A stretch of DNA of 64,000 nt from Vibrio hannami (GCF_029589055.1 NZ_JARQZP010000003.1:1116001-1180000); one strand, 5' to 3'. Positions 8,473 to 18,430 are shown, counted from the first letter of the stretch. The notes: a model not told the origin generated them from the letters alone. Translations and numbers: made by a program.

Positions 8473-10443
8473 TTAGTCATCACTGATTTTAAGCGCGATC
8501 TCAATAAACTCATCTTTGACTTCCATAAATGCTTCCATAAGTGTTGGGTCAAAATGCGTTCCTGAATCGCTCATCATGATGTCGATGGTTCGCTCAAAAC
8601 TAATAGCCTCCTTATAAACACGCTTGTTTACAAGAGCATCAAATACGTCAGCAATTGCCATTATTCTCGCTGATAGTGGTATTTCATTGCCTTTTAGCCC
8701 CATTGGATAACCACTTCCGTCCCATTTTTCATGATGACTTGCGGCAATTTCACTAGCGATCCTTAAATAAGGACTAAAACCTACATTAGCTTCAGCTTGC
8801 TTCAGCAGATCTCCTCCCAATTGAGCATGGGTTCTCATAACATCAAACTCATCATTGGATAGCTTGCCTGGCTTCAACAGTATTTTGTCCGCTATTCCAA
8901 CCTTGCCGATGTCATGAAGAGGCGCTGCTGCATTTATATATTCGATGAAATCGTCATCTACTTCGTCTTTAAATTCCTCCATTGTTTGTAGCTTTTTCGC
9001 CAGAACCTTAACGTACAATCGAGTTCTGATGATATGACCGCCAGTTTCTGGATCTCTTAGTTCAGCTACTGTTGCCATACTGTCGATAACAGAAAAGTTG
9101 GCTTTAGATATTGAGGCAAGAACGGCTGTAAGGTGTTTTTCAGCAGCGTAATACTTAGCAATGGTGGCTAAAGTCAAGATAGCCAGAAAATTCGCGACAC
9201 ACAGAAACGGCGACACATAGAGTTGATAGTTGTACAACAACGCAGCAGGGATTACTAGGAGGAAAACTAAGATTAACAGGCTAACTAAGTAGCAAGTTCT
9301 GGGTGTAAAAGACATCACTATCATAGCGGTAAGCATACCAATAATTATGATGGTAATAGTTTCAGCATTTTCGAACCATGCAGGTGTGTAGATAACATCG
9401 TTGTTCAACACATTATCTATAAAAACAGCGTGAGCTTCTGTACCAGGGAACGCTATATCCAAACTCGTGCTAACCACATCATTTAACCCAGAAGCAGTAG
9501 CTCCAAGCAATACAATTTTACCCAGAAAAAAGTCTGGTGGCGTTGTACCGTTCAAAACATTTAATATTGGCACTGTCTGGTAACTTCGCCCCTTGCCTCG
9601 GAAGTTAAGCAATGCTCTCCCCTTTCTGTCTAAAGGGATCTCCCTACCATTAATCTCGACAGTGCTACCAGATAGCGATGGTTTTACAGTAAATCTATTC
9701 CCAAATACCGTTTCCAAACCAGCAAGCGATAAACTGGGAATAAGCTTGTTTTTATGACTCATTAGTATCGGCACACGCCGTAGCAACCCATCAGAATCAA
9801 TTGATGAATTAATAAAACCAGTAGAAGCGCTCTGTTGATAGAATCCATCTAAAGGGCAGATAACGCCTTGCATCCTTGGAAACTCGAGAGATTCTATGTG
9901 GTTTGACTGTATGGTGCTTTTATTACCTGATGCACATAGACCAATATCATCCACTCTGTTTTGAGTTGCCACTGAGCCCAGAACTACCTGACTATTTGTG
10001 AGTATGCTTGATAAGTATTTATCGTTGTCTTCCAGCACGGCAGGTAGGCCCTGCACCTCAATGTCTATGCCGAAATCCATTTCTAACTGTTTTTGTATAT
10101 TAACGATCGATGTTCGGTCTCGTTCCGCAAGCAAAATATCCAGTAGTAGGCTAGAGGGACGACCTTCAATAATGATTCTGATAGTTTCAGCTAAACGATA
10201 TCTAGGCCAGGGCCATTGACCTATAGCCTCAAGGCTTTGGTCATCAACGTCAACGATCACTATGTTGCTAGAAGGCTGTGGGCTTGGGTAGTAGCGGTTG
10301 TAATAATCATAGATTTTCCAACCAATATTTCGCTCGCCATGAGGGGTTGTAGCTGCGTAGTAAGCGGTTCCTAATGAGAGTATCAACCCTATTATGATTG
10401 GCATGTAATTTAACAATACATTTTTAGGAAGATAATCTGACAC
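8473..10443 (-). CDS. CHASE2 sensor / HD-GYP cyclic-di-GMP phosphodiesterase
   Basis: A 656-residue membrane-bound signalling enzyme. A membrane helix (about 10-30) leads into a periplasmic CHASE2 domain (about 40-345, including VIVDVDDQSLEAIGQWPWPR), then three membrane segments (about 355-430) typical of CHASE2 proteins, and a cytoplasmic HD-GYP domain (about 450-640). The HD motif LHDIGKVGI and the GYP motif HHEKWDGSGYP are intact, so hydrolysis of cyclic-di-GMP is expected. The start is GTG with a poor ribosome-binding site, six bases after the OmpA-like gene, so coupling to upstream translation is likely. It is last in a three-gene operon with FecR-domain and OmpA-domain genes, which suggests sensing in the envelope. 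Confidence 0.92.
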   Translation of the reverse strand: MSDYLPKNVLLNYMPIIIGLILSLGTAYYAATTPHGERNIGWKIYDYYNRYYPSPQPSSNIVIVDVDDQSLEAIGQWPWPRYRLAETIRIIIEGRPSSLLLDILLAERDRTSIVNIQKQLEMDFGIDIEVQGLPAVLEDNDKYLSSILTNSQVVLGSVATQNRVDDIGLCASGNKSTIQSNHIESLEFPRMQGVICPLDGFYQQSASTGFINSSIDSDGLLRRVPILMSHKNKLIPSLSLAGLETVFGNRFTVKPSLSGSTVEINGREIPLDRKGRALLNFRGKGRSYQTVPILNVLNGTTPPDFFLGKIVLLGATASGLNDVVSTSLDIAFPGTEAHAVFIDNVLNNDVIYTPAWFENAETITIIIIGMLTAMIVMSFTPRTCYLVSLLILVFLLVIPAALLYNYQLYVSPFLCVANFLAILTLATIAKYYAAEKHLTAVLASISKANFSVIDSMATVAELRDPETGGHIIRTRLYVKVLAKKLQTMEEFKDEVDDDFIEYINAAAPLHDIGKVGIADKILLKPGKLSNDEFDVMRTHAQLGGDLLKQAEANVGFSPYLRIASEIAASHHEKWDGSGYPMGLKGNEIPLSARIMAIADVFDALVNKRVYKEAISFERTIDIMMSDSGTHFDPTLMEAFMEVKDEFIEIALKISDD

Positions 10444-10449
10444 TTAGCG

Positions 10450-11049
10450 TTACCAAATCTGAACTTCAACACGTCTATTTTGGGGGACATACTGACGATT
10501 TGACTTAATGAGGGGGTCGTTTTCACCGTATGAATCGATTCTGTATGTTGCGCCTGAGATGTCCGCCGCTTTTAAACGCTTTTCTACGGCTTTTGCTCTT
10601 TTAATTGATAAGCTCATATTGTAGTCGCTATTACCAGAGGCGTCCGTGTGACCAATGATATTAATAATAGGGTTAATTCGTTGTTTCGCTTTCGCGATTA
10701 CGTCCAACATTAGTTTTTCGGACTTAGGAAGCAGTTTTACATCATTATGTTGAAAGTACAGTAGAAATATTTGAGCTTCTTCTGGATGAATAGAGAATAA
10801 CGAAGCGTGTTTTTGCTTAATTTGTTCTATTTCTTTCACTTTTGGTGAATCTGGTTGGCTTGATGTAGAGCTGGCTGTTGTAGCACTACCAGGGGTGGTT
10901 AACGTCTGACTCCCTACCTCTGTTGAGATAGTCACCTGACTGCTTTCGTTTCCATCAGGGAGAAGAACAACTGTAGTTGATGAACACGCACTAATCACGC
11001 TGGCAAAAGCGAGTATCGTTAAAATTCTTCCTAAAATACCTTTCATCAT
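10450..11049 (-). CDS. OmpA-domain lipoprotein
   Basis: A 199-residue predicted outer-membrane lipoprotein. The signal peptide ends in the lipobox ISAC (Cys at about 22), and the following Ser predicts transport to the outer membrane. A low-complexity Ser/Thr linker (about 25-70) precedes a C-terminal OmpA-like peptidoglycan-binding domain (about 90-199). The key pattern is present: IGHTDASGNSDYN with the ligand Asp, LSIKRAKAVEKRL with the ligand Arg, and the final NRRVEV. Its ATG overlaps the TAA of the FecR-domain gene by one base, and the CHASE2 gene follows six bases later. In this operon it may anchor the complex to the cell wall; that role is inferred. Confidence 0.9.
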   Translation of the reverse strand: MMKGILGRILTILAFASVISACSSTTVVLLPDGNESSQVTISTEVGSQTLTTPGSATTASSTSSQPDSPKVKEIEQIKQKHASLFSIHPEEAQIFLLYFQHNDVKLLPKSEKLMLDVIAKAKQRINPIINIIGHTDASGNSDYNMSLSIKRAKAVEKRLKAADISGATYRIDSYGENDPLIKSNRQYVPQNRRVEVQIW

Positions 11050-11504
11050 TAATCTACCTCAACTAAAAACTTTGTTCCTCTTACACCTATAGTGGCTTGA
11101 GGCGTTTGGATTTTTACCGATTCGGGAGCAAGCTTAGACATTTTTCCTGAACTATAAATTGCAGAACCTTTGTTAAGCTTCAGTTCGAAGGCATACTCTT
11201 TTTTCTTAGGTGTGAATAGGTATCGATTTATGATGATGCTAGTGGATGGACCTAGGGACAGTTGTGTACCGTCGACAAAGAGCAGGGAAACATTACCACT
11301 TCGGCTAGTTGTAACTATATCGCCTTCAATTAAGCCATTGCCTGTTAGAAGAGGCTCTTTAGCCGAATCTCTTTGAATCAGCACATCCCCATGAGCTGTC
11401 CTAACTGTCGCGATGTATTCTAAAGAGTCATCAGCAAACAATAAGGATGAGCTGGATATTAATATCAAGGAGAACAGAACACGGAGAGCTTTTTGAACGA
11501 ACAT
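11049..11504 (-). CDS. secreted FecR-domain protein
   Basis: A 151-residue exported protein. A signal peptide (residues 1-24, ending SSLLFADD) is followed by a single FecR domain with the usual strands: VRTAHGDVLIQRD, GDIVTTSRSGNVSLLFVDGTQLSLGPST and the closing QTPQATIGVRGTKFLVEV. There is no cytoplasmic anti-sigma segment or membrane helix beyond the signal peptide, so this is the stand-alone periplasmic type rather than a FecR sigma regulator. AAGGGG six bases before the ATG supports the start. It is the first gene of the operon with the OmpA lipoprotein and the CHASE2-HD-GYP enzyme. A role as periplasmic partner of the CHASE2 sensor is inferred from this linkage. Confidence 0.88.
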   Translation of the reverse strand: MFVQKALRVLFSLILISSSSLLFADDSLEYIATVRTAHGDVLIQRDSAKEPLLTGNGLIEGDIVTTSRSGNVSLLFVDGTQLSLGPSTSIIINRYLFTPKKKEYAFELKLNKGSAIYSSGKMSKLAPESVKIQTPQATIGVRGTKFLVEVD

Positions 11505-11647
11505 ACCAACCCCTTTTTTAGATCATGGGAAGCTGTTATCTGAATCGCATAACAAATCAATAGTAGTTAGTGTAGGTTAAAGTTAGTTTACAGCTCAATA
11601 AGTTAGTTACTATATATTGATGTAGAGCACTTAACTACAAAAACCAT

Positions 11648-12580
11648 TCATCGAATAACTAGGTTTTCTGACTCCTTGACTAATTCGTTATAAAGCCATT
11701 TCATCGAGGGGTCATTGATACTGGCTTTGTTCCAAACCATGCTAAATGCGACTTTTCCATAATCAAACGGTAACCTCTTCATGGTTAGCCCCCTCGCCTG
11801 CCTCGCGGTTTCTGCCCAGATTCTTGAGGTAGTAAACAGAAAGTCGGTTTCATGGCACATCAGCGCACCACTACCAAAGTCGGAAACCGATATGGCAATG
11901 TTTCTTGGTTTAAAACGCTGCGCCAAATTTTGTTCAAAAAACGGCACACTCAGCTCTTTTTCAACAATCCCGATATGTCTGAACTCCAGGTACTGTTCAA
12001 TAGTCAACTCGCTGTTAGCCAGCGGATGTTCTGAATTCATCAGGCATACCATTTCATCATCCAGAATCGTCTGCCACTGCAAGTCGCTATTATCTGTGGG
12101 AGGCTGAGATATATCATGAGGAAGCAAAACCAGGTCGACTTGCCCACGAATCAGAGCATCCAATCCTAGCTGTTCTTTCGAGTAGACCTGAAAACGAGAA
12201 TTTGGGGCTTTCTCCGAAGCTAGCTGGGCGATGATTGGAGCAAAAACCTCGAATGCACTACTTCGCATGGATAGCTTAAACGTACCAGAGTAACTCGCTG
12301 GCTCAAAGGTTTGTTGATGTATCACACCATTCATGCTGGAAAGTACCGAATGTACTATTGGACCTATTTTTATCGCATAAGCAGTCGGGACAAGGTGAGT
12401 ACCATCGCGATAAAAAAGCTCATCATTCAAAAGCAGCCTTAACTGCGATAGTGTTTTACTGATACTTGAAGGACTAACACAAAGCTGTTCACTCGTTTTC
12501 GTCACACTGCTTGTCGCAAGCAGCACATGCAACACACTAAGGTGCTTCAGACTGATACGTGAAAGCTGAATGTAGTCCAT
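11648..12580 (-). CDS. LysR-family transcriptional regulator
   Basis: A 310-residue LysR regulator from the chosen ATG at 12580. The helix-turn-helix is near the N-terminus (SLKHLSVLHVLLATSSVTKTSEQL then VSPSSISKTLSQLRLLL), and the co-inducer domain fills residues about 95-305. A longer frame reaches 12682 but would overlap the end of the upstream transporter gene, and AGGATA just before 12580 supports the shorter form. It lies ten bases downstream of the DMT transporter gene on the same strand, so the two are probably one operon and the transporter may be its target. The ligand is unknown. Confidence 0.88.
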   Translation of the reverse strand: MDYIQLSRISLKHLSVLHVLLATSSVTKTSEQLCVSPSSISKTLSQLRLLLNDELFYRDGTHLVPTAYAIKIGPIVHSVLSSMNGVIHQQTFEPASYSGTFKLSMRSSAFEVFAPIIAQLASEKAPNSRFQVYSKEQLGLDALIRGQVDLVLLPHDISQPPTDNSDLQWQTILDDEMVCLMNSEHPLANSELTIEQYLEFRHIGIVEKELSVPFFEQNLAQRFKPRNIAISVSDFGSGALMCHETDFLFTTSRIWAETARQARGLTMKRLPFDYGKVAFSMVWNKASINDPSMKWLYNELVKESENLVIR

Positions 12581-12590
12581 CTTCGCTATC

Positions 12591-13459
12591 CTACTTTTTT
12601 CGTTCCCACTGAGTGATAAATGCGACAGAAGCAACAATGATTGCCGCGCCGAGCCACAAACGTCCTGGTGGTACCCAGCCAAATACTAACCACCCTAAAA
12701 AAACATTCATCGGTAGTTTTGCGTGATCAAAAGGCTGAACAAACGAAGCATCCGCAACCGCATACGCTTTTACAATCGCCCATTGAGCGATTGCCGTTGC
12801 ACACCCGGCCAAAACCAATAATATCCAGACATTCGTCCCATGTGGTGTTTCCCATGCCGGTGCTGCCAAAAACATATTGAACGGCGTGATCAGCACCAGA
12901 AAATAAACAATCATAGTTGATGGCGAGTCTTCAGAGGATAGCTTTTTCACCATCAGCGAATAACAAGCCCAGAAGAAAGCAGCTCCAACAGGAAGCAAAG
13001 TTGCCCAGCTGAAGTCTTCAGCCCACGGCTCTAGTATGATCATCGCCCCACCAAAACCGGTTAATGTTGCAATCCACCTTGCGGCTCCGACGTTTTCTTT
13101 GAGTAATAACCCTGAGCCTAAGGTTGCAAACAACGGTGATGTCATTAACAGTGCTATTCCTTGCCAGATTGGCACAGGATATGCCAACGCCCACATCCAG
13201 AGTTGAACACCAACAACGGCTAAAAAACCCTAAACAGGTGTTGGAAAAGATGGTTGGTTCTTAGTGAGTTTTTGATGCCAAGCGTAGACAGGTAAGGAAG
13301 TATCACAACAAAGGCAACGGCATACTGGATAAGGGCTACCGTTGTTGATGCAACACCATAATTAATACTGGCGTACTGTGCGAAACTGTTAACAATGGCA
13401 AAGGATAAACCTGCCGTAAGCATCCAGCTCGCACCTTGTATAGGAGAATGTGAAGACAT
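12591..13459 (-). pseudogene. EamA/DMT-family transporter, frameshifted
   Basis: An inner-membrane drug/metabolite transporter interrupted by one frameshift. The 5' frame (13459-13220) gives the first two membrane helices and ends in LFRVF-stop. The 3' frame (from 13196) continues from WALAYPVPIWQG to the end. The break is a run of six T in the sense strand (13222-13227). Adding one T reads LFRVFLAVVGVQLW, joining both parts into one EamA protein of about 290 residues with roughly ten helices, the normal size. The substrate cannot be predicted. A LysR gene follows ten bases downstream. Confidence 0.85.
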
Positions 13460-13530
13460 ATTAAAAGTAAGATAATTAAAAGTACGCGAGCATCATAATC
13501 CTGCAACATGCAAATTACCAGATATCGGCT

Positions 13531-16032
13531 CTAATCCTGATAGGCGCATGTTACTTTCTGATTTGCAAGTATTAATTCTAGCTCTTCTGCAGGCATAGGT
13601 GCACCCAGGAAATAACCCTGTGCACAACCGCATTCACTAGATGCCAGTACATCCAGCTGCTCCCGTGTTTCAACACCTTCTGCTATCACCTTCAATGATG
13701 AAGCTCTGCCAAGGGCAATGATGGCGTTTGCAATTGCACTACTTTGCTTGTCTTCAATATCAGCGATAAAAGAACGATCTATTTTGATTTTGGTAAGTGG
13801 CAACTGCTGAAGGTAACTCAACGATGAATAGCCGGTACCAAAATCATCAATGGCAATCTCCACATCAATATTTCTGAGCACTTCCAATTGTGCAATCGCA
13901 CCACCGGAATTATCCATCATGGCACTTTCCGTAACTTCCAACTCAAGATATTGAGGGCTCAAGTTATTTGCTATCAGCGTCTTTTCTACTAATTCAGAAA
14001 AATCACCTTTGTGTAGTTGTCGGCCAGATACATTGACGGCAACCCGTCCGAACTCAAATCCCTTTTCTCGCCATATTGAAGCCTGTCGGCACGCGGTAGA
14101 CAACACCCACTCTCCAATATGTTCAATTAGCCCCGTTTTCTCCGCTACCGGAATAAAGTCAGCAGGCGGAACTGGGCCCAAAGTGGGGTGTTCCCAACGA
14201 AGTAATGCCTCCAGGCCGGTAAGGCGACCACTCTGAATATTATATTGAGGTTGGTAAACTAACCTGAAATCATCATTCTCTAAGGCGTCGTGCATCGCCT
14301 CCTGTAGCCTGAGGTGGGATTCAGATTCCTGTGTAAGAGACTGAGTGTAAAAGGCATAGTTGTTGCGACCGTTCTGCTTCGCCCTGTACATTGCCGCATC
14401 AGCATTTCGAAGCAAGGTATCACTGTCTTCACCATCCTCTGGATATAAAGAAATACCGACACTACCCGTCAATCGATGCTTTTTATTATTCGATAACTCT
14501 ATCTGAGTGCCAAATAGCGCCATGAGCTTATTGACAACAACCATAACATTATCAACGTTAGACACACCAGAAATCAGTACCACAAACTCGTCTCCCCCAA
14601 TTCGGGCAACCGTGTCTTCTTCCCTGACACACTCTTCAAGACGGTCTGCAACTTCGCAAAGTACCTCATCTCCAATCAAGTGCCCGTAGGTATCGTTGAT
14701 ATGCTTAAAGTGGTCGACATCGATAAAGATGGTTGCCAGTCTGCCGCCATGACGTTTAACGTGATGAATCTCATGTTCAATTTGATTAGACAGTTTGAGT
14801 CGATTTGGAAGATCCGTCAGCGGATCGTGATAGGCCATGTGAATGAGTTCGGCTTCACTTTGCTTCTGCTGAGATATATCTACAAAAACAGAAACATAGT
14901 TACAGGCATCACCCTTTTCATCGTATACAACGCTGATAGTAGAGAGCTCGGGATAAACTGCACCGTCCTTACGTCGGTTCCATAGCTCCCCTTTCCATCG
15001 ACCTTCTTCCACTAAAGCTCCCCACATTTCTTCATAGAAAGCCTTGTCGTGACGACCTGATTTTAAGAATCTCGGATTTCGTCCAATCGCTTCGGCTTGC
15101 GAATAACCTGTCACTTCGCAAAATGCCTGATTTACATAGACGATATTCCCCAACCTGTCGGTAATAATTACCCCTTCAACAGAGTTTTCGAATACCGTTC
15201 CGGCAATCATTAACTGCTCTTCGATTAGCTTTCGGTTGGTAACATTACGGGTCATCCCGATAGTACCCATCACCTTACCATTGCGATCCGTAAGTGGTGC
15301 TTTGATCGTTTCATGCCAGCTATTACCATCCACATCAACCGCGTTTGAGCACTCTTCAACAACTAATTGATGCCCTGCTGTAATTACCCGCTGATCTGCA
15401 TTGAGAAATTTTTCAGCAATCTCTTTTTCAAACAGGTCGAAGTCTGTCTTGCCAATTAGCTCTTCTCGTTCCTGCTTCCATGCTGTCTGACAAGACGAAT
15501 TAAAATGCGTATAAACTCCTTCCGGATCTTTAATCCAAATATGGTCATCAAAACAGTCAATAAACTCCTGGAAGGAAGGTTCAGGAAATAGTTTAGGGCT
15601 AGCTGTTAACTCACTTTGACGACTCTTGACTTCGGTGTTAAATACCTCGGTGAGGTTCTTCTCTATATGGCTTGATAAGTTGGCTGATAGCACCCGAACC
15701 TGCTCTGATTCTGGCTTATTGTCAGAATATGAAATCAACAGTCCATAGACTGAATTATCAGGCCAAAATACAAGACTCGTAGAAATAAATGAGAATTCAG
15801 ACGAGCTTAAGACAAGCTCTTTCTTATCGAATAGAACATCTAGCCGGCAATTCGCAACTTCTTTGACCACTTTTTCCTGATCAAAAACATCATCAGAATG
15901 CGTAACGACATCCGATATTTTTTCACCATCAATACGCGCCAATAAAAATTTGTAGCCAGAAAGAGCAGCCATAATCGAGAAGTTGTTATACCACTCACTC
16001 ATAACCGCTAATGAGATTTTGTCACCGAACAT
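13531..16032 (-). CDS. PAS-GGDEF-EAL cyclic-di-GMP cyclase/phosphodiesterase
   Basis: An 833-residue soluble signalling protein without membrane helices. Residues 1-150 form an N-terminal sensory region of GAF-like appearance, followed by two PAS domains (about 155-275 and 280-395; the second contains EGVIITDRLGNIVYVNQAF and GRNPRFLKSG). The GGDEF domain (about 405-565) has an intact ARIGGDEF active site near residue 476. The EAL domain (about 580-825) has EALLRW, DDFGTGYSS, KIDRSFI and EGVET. Both catalytic sites look complete, so it could make and break cyclic-di-GMP, with one activity dominating in response to the PAS signals. It stands alone, with no obvious partner in the adjacent genes. 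Confidence 0.94.
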   Translation of the reverse strand: MFGDKISLAVMSEWYNNFSIMAALSGYKFLLARIDGEKISDVVTHSDDVFDQEKVVKEVANCRLDVLFDKKELVLSSSEFSFISTSLVFWPDNSVYGLLISYSDNKPESEQVRVLSANLSSHIEKNLTEVFNTEVKSRQSELTASPKLFPEPSFQEFIDCFDDHIWIKDPEGVYTHFNSSCQTAWKQEREELIGKTDFDLFEKEIAEKFLNADQRVITAGHQLVVEECSNAVDVDGNSWHETIKAPLTDRNGKVMGTIGMTRNVTNRKLIEEQLMIAGTVFENSVEGVIITDRLGNIVYVNQAFCEVTGYSQAEAIGRNPRFLKSGRHDKAFYEEMWGALVEEGRWKGELWNRRKDGAVYPELSTISVVYDEKGDACNYVSVFVDISQQKQSEAELIHMAYHDPLTDLPNRLKLSNQIEHEIHHVKRHGGRLATIFIDVDHFKHINDTYGHLIGDEVLCEVADRLEECVREEDTVARIGGDEFVVLISGVSNVDNVMVVVNKLMALFGTQIELSNNKKHRLTGSVGISLYPEDGEDSDTLLRNADAAMYRAKQNGRNNYAFYTQSLTQESESHLRLQEAMHDALENDDFRLVYQPQYNIQSGRLTGLEALLRWEHPTLGPVPPADFIPVAEKTGLIEHIGEWVLSTACRQASIWREKGFEFGRVAVNVSGRQLHKGDFSELVEKTLIANNLSPQYLELEVTESAMMDNSGGAIAQLEVLRNIDVEIAIDDFGTGYSSLSYLQQLPLTKIKIDRSFIADIEDKQSSAIANAIIALGRASSLKVIAEGVETREQLDVLASSECGCAQGYFLGAPMPAEELELILANQKVTCAYQD

Positions 16033-16164
16033 AAAAAATTCTTTTGCTGCACTCCGTCAACTAAGCCAACTCATGGCTTAGATTGGCAGGCCAATATCCA
16101 TAATTGATAATAATATAACAAGTAATTCGGCATATAACACAGCTATGTGGCACAGTTTGCAATC

Positions 16165-17430
16165 TCAGTCTTCAGAAATAGCAATTTGGTAGTATCTTTC
16201 TTCGTTATTTTTTATCAGTGCAAACACTTCACGATCTAATTTTCCACTCTCGACCAGAGGCTCTAGTCTCGACATGATGTCTTCCATAGAAAGGTGAAGC
16301 AGACGATACGGTCTTTTTTGTGCAAGCGCCTGGAAGTTATCTGCTACAGCTATAATCCTTGAAGGGAGATCAAGATCTTCACCATTTTTGTTGTATGGAT
16401 AGCCTGAACCGTCAAGTCGTTCATGATGATTAGAGGCCCATTCACCAATTGGAGAGTTAGGGAAAAAGCTCCTCAAAGTATGTTCAGTATCCACGGTATG
16501 CCTTCGGATACGCGTATATTCTTCCCGTGTTAGACGGTTCCCCTTATTGAGAATTTCATCTGGTGTGCGTAATTTCCCGATATCATGAAGCAGCCCTGCT
16601 ACATATATCAACTGCTGAATAGACTTGCTTAACCCCAACTCATCCGCCAGTGTCATTGATAACACCGCGACCTTCTCAGAATGCTGGTAAGTAAACGGGC
16701 TTTTTGCATCAACGATCCTGGCAAGAAATCTGGCCATCTGCTTAACATCATTAATACTAAGCTCACCACTGTATTCGCCATCCGAGTCTTCGGACAATGC
16801 CTGAACTTCTATGTACGCAGTGTCCATGTTGTACCAAAAGCCATCCATAAATATGAGCTGTTCCATGGCTTCAACCATTTCAGGATTGAACATGGTTCCT
16901 GCCTGAGACTTAATATGTTCGGCAATCAGCTCTTTATGCAGTGTGACCGCTTCCTGATGGTTATCCTGAATATAGTAGGCGCGAAGAAAATCCAGTCTGT
17001 CAGCGATATAAACGATCGCTGCGATATCACGGTTAAATTCCGTTAACTCTAGATTTTTCAACTCTTCCCATTGTGTATGGTGATACAAAATCGGTACTGC
17101 AAATCGACTAAGTAGCGGGCAATTAGTCAGTTCCTGATGACCACGAATACAGTGTTCCCGGACGTTTTCCGGTTGAAGCTCTCCAACAAGAGCCGAATGC
17201 TCTTCTGTTGTCGATACACCGCAATCGTGGATCAAACCGGTATAGTACGCAAACCTGGCTTTTTTGTTGTCCCAGCCCAGTCTTTTTGCGCATTCATAAG
17301 CCATATAGGCTACCCTATGCCCGTGATTTATGTCATCTATACCTACAAAATCCAGAGCGCGTGCAATCATTAACAGGGCATGCCTGAGATCGATTGTTAT
17401 TCTTTCCTGAACTACCATAGCCAACACCAT
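16165..17430 (-). CDS. two-domain HD / HD-GYP phosphodiesterase
   Basis: A 421-residue soluble protein with two HD-type domains. The N-terminal one (about 15-175) has HGHRVAYMAYECAK, LIHDCGVS and ILYHHTQWEE, but lacks the GYP signature. The C-terminal one (about 225-405) has HSEKVAVLS, LLHDIGKLRTPDEIL and HHERLDGSGYP, a complete HD-GYP motif expected to hydrolyse cyclic-di-GMP. There is no receiver or membrane domain, so its input may come through the N-terminal HD part. The start at 17430 has no clear ribosome-binding site and an ATG at 17418 is possible. It is transcribed in the same direction as the GGDEF-EAL gene, 132 bases upstream of it. Confidence 0.9.
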   Translation of the reverse strand: MVLAMVVQERITIDLRHALLMIARALDFVGIDDINHGHRVAYMAYECAKRLGWDNKKARFAYYTGLIHDCGVSTTEEHSALVGELQPENVREHCIRGHQELTNCPLLSRFAVPILYHHTQWEELKNLELTEFNRDIAAIVYIADRLDFLRAYYIQDNHQEAVTLHKELIAEHIKSQAGTMFNPEMVEAMEQLIFMDGFWYNMDTAYIEVQALSEDSDGEYSGELSINDVKQMARFLARIVDAKSPFTYQHSEKVAVLSMTLADELGLSKSIQQLIYVAGLLHDIGKLRTPDEILNKGNRLTREEYTRIRRHTVDTEHTLRSFFPNSPIGEWASNHHERLDGSGYPYNKNGEDLDLPSRIIAVADNFQALAQKRPYRLLHLSMEDIMSRLEPLVESGKLDREVFALIKNNEERYYQIAISED

Positions 17431-17628
17431 ATATTTATTTTTTATGGATTAAGCATAAGCCAATATAACGACAAATTCGAAATCAAACATGAGAAAGTTA
17501 GTTATAACAAAACCTTGCTTGCAAATAATCCTCTTCAACCTATCCTGGATATCAATCTCACGTGTATTTTTTCTTGACGCAACACTTTTATGGGGTAACA
17601 TACCGCATAAAGACAAGGACAGTATTTT

Positions 17629-18090
17629 ATGGCAAAAATCTCTCAGGAAGAAAGAAACAAAAAGCTCGAGCAATACAATGCCTATATCGAGCAGCTTTTT
17701 TTTACTGAAGGATGGGCTGAAGTCACTCTTTCGAGGGTAGCGAAACACTTTAATGTTAGCTTGAGCTCTGTGCAGAGATACTTTCCAAAAAGAAAAGACT
17801 TGTCCCTTGCTTTTCGTCATAAACTTATTGGAATTGTTTACGAAGATCTTGATGTTAGCAGTAAAGCAGCATTTGTTGATAGCTGGACAAATAAGCTCTC
17901 ACAACCAAGATTCAGGCGTATTGTAGAAATGTTCGTACAAGCGAATATGTCAGATACCCTGGACGAACAAGCTTCAGCTGCTGTATCAAAGTTGGTGCAA
18001 GATCTTAAAAAGAACATGAGCGCTCAGGATGCGCATGAAGCAATAGAAATAGCATTCGGAAAGGTAACCCTGTTGAATATACAATATTAA
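17629..18090 (+). CDS. TetR-family transcriptional regulator
   Basis: A 153-residue DNA-binding protein. Residues about 8-60 form a TetR-type helix-turn-helix: LFFTEGWAEVTLSRVAKHFNVSLSSVQRYFPKRKDL. The C-terminal part is shorter than in most TetR regulators (usually about 190-210 residues), but there is no sign of a frameshift. It is divergent from the HD-GYP gene with roughly 200 bases between them, and is followed by a clear terminator, so it is probably transcribed alone. Target and ligand are unknown. Confidence 0.8.
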   Translation: MAKISQEERNKKLEQYNAYIEQLFFTEGWAEVTLSRVAKHFNVSLSSVQRYFPKRKDLSLAFRHKLIGIVYEDLDVSSKAAFVDSWTNKLSQPRFRRIVEMFVQANMSDTLDEQASAAVSKLVQDLKKNMSAQDAHEAIEIAFGKVTLLNIQY

Positions 18091-18117
18091 ACAGAGTGAT
18101 TTAGATAATGAAATTAT

Positions 18118-18138
18118 AAAGGGTTAACGCCCTTTTTT
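18118..18138 (+). terminator. terminator of TetR gene
   Basis: The hairpin AAAGGG-TTAACG-CCCTTT runs into a tract of six T, 28 bases after the TetR-gene stop. This is a simple intrinsic terminator. Confidence 0.65.
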
Positions 18139-18235
18139 AAAACAATTAATGCGTAATACAACCCCATTAAAATAATTTGCGCTAACAACGTCAGTAACTA
18201 CTTATAAATAATTTGCCTGAACGCAGGGTTAAAAA

Positions 18236-18430
18236 ATGATTACTTATACCTTTAGCTCTCCCAGCCAAAAATTAAGCTGGAAAAGCAAAAACAGGCGCTA
18301 TATAGCCATGCCATTAAGTGAAATTAGAAAAAACTTGCTTGATGTTGCAAAACAAAGTGATACGGAAGAAACAAAGCATCTATTTAATGCCCTTGCATTG
18401 GCTGAGGACCTCACTGTAGATGTGTCATAG
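18236..18430 (+). CDS. small protein of unknown function
   Basis: A 64-residue predicted soluble protein that I do not recognise. It has a basic N-terminal part (KLSWKSKNRRYIAMPLSEIRKNLLD) and an acidic, helical C-terminal part (DTEETKHLFNALALAEDLTVD). An ATG at 18308 would give a 40-residue form, but a weak AGGG-like site lies before 18236. There is no signal peptide or membrane segment. It lies between a TetR gene and another small gene, with no overlap. Codon use looks normal for the region, which is the main reason to keep it. Confidence 0.5.
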   Translation: MITYTFSSPSQKLSWKSKNRRYIAMPLSEIRKNLLDVAKQSDTEETKHLFNALALAEDLTVDVS

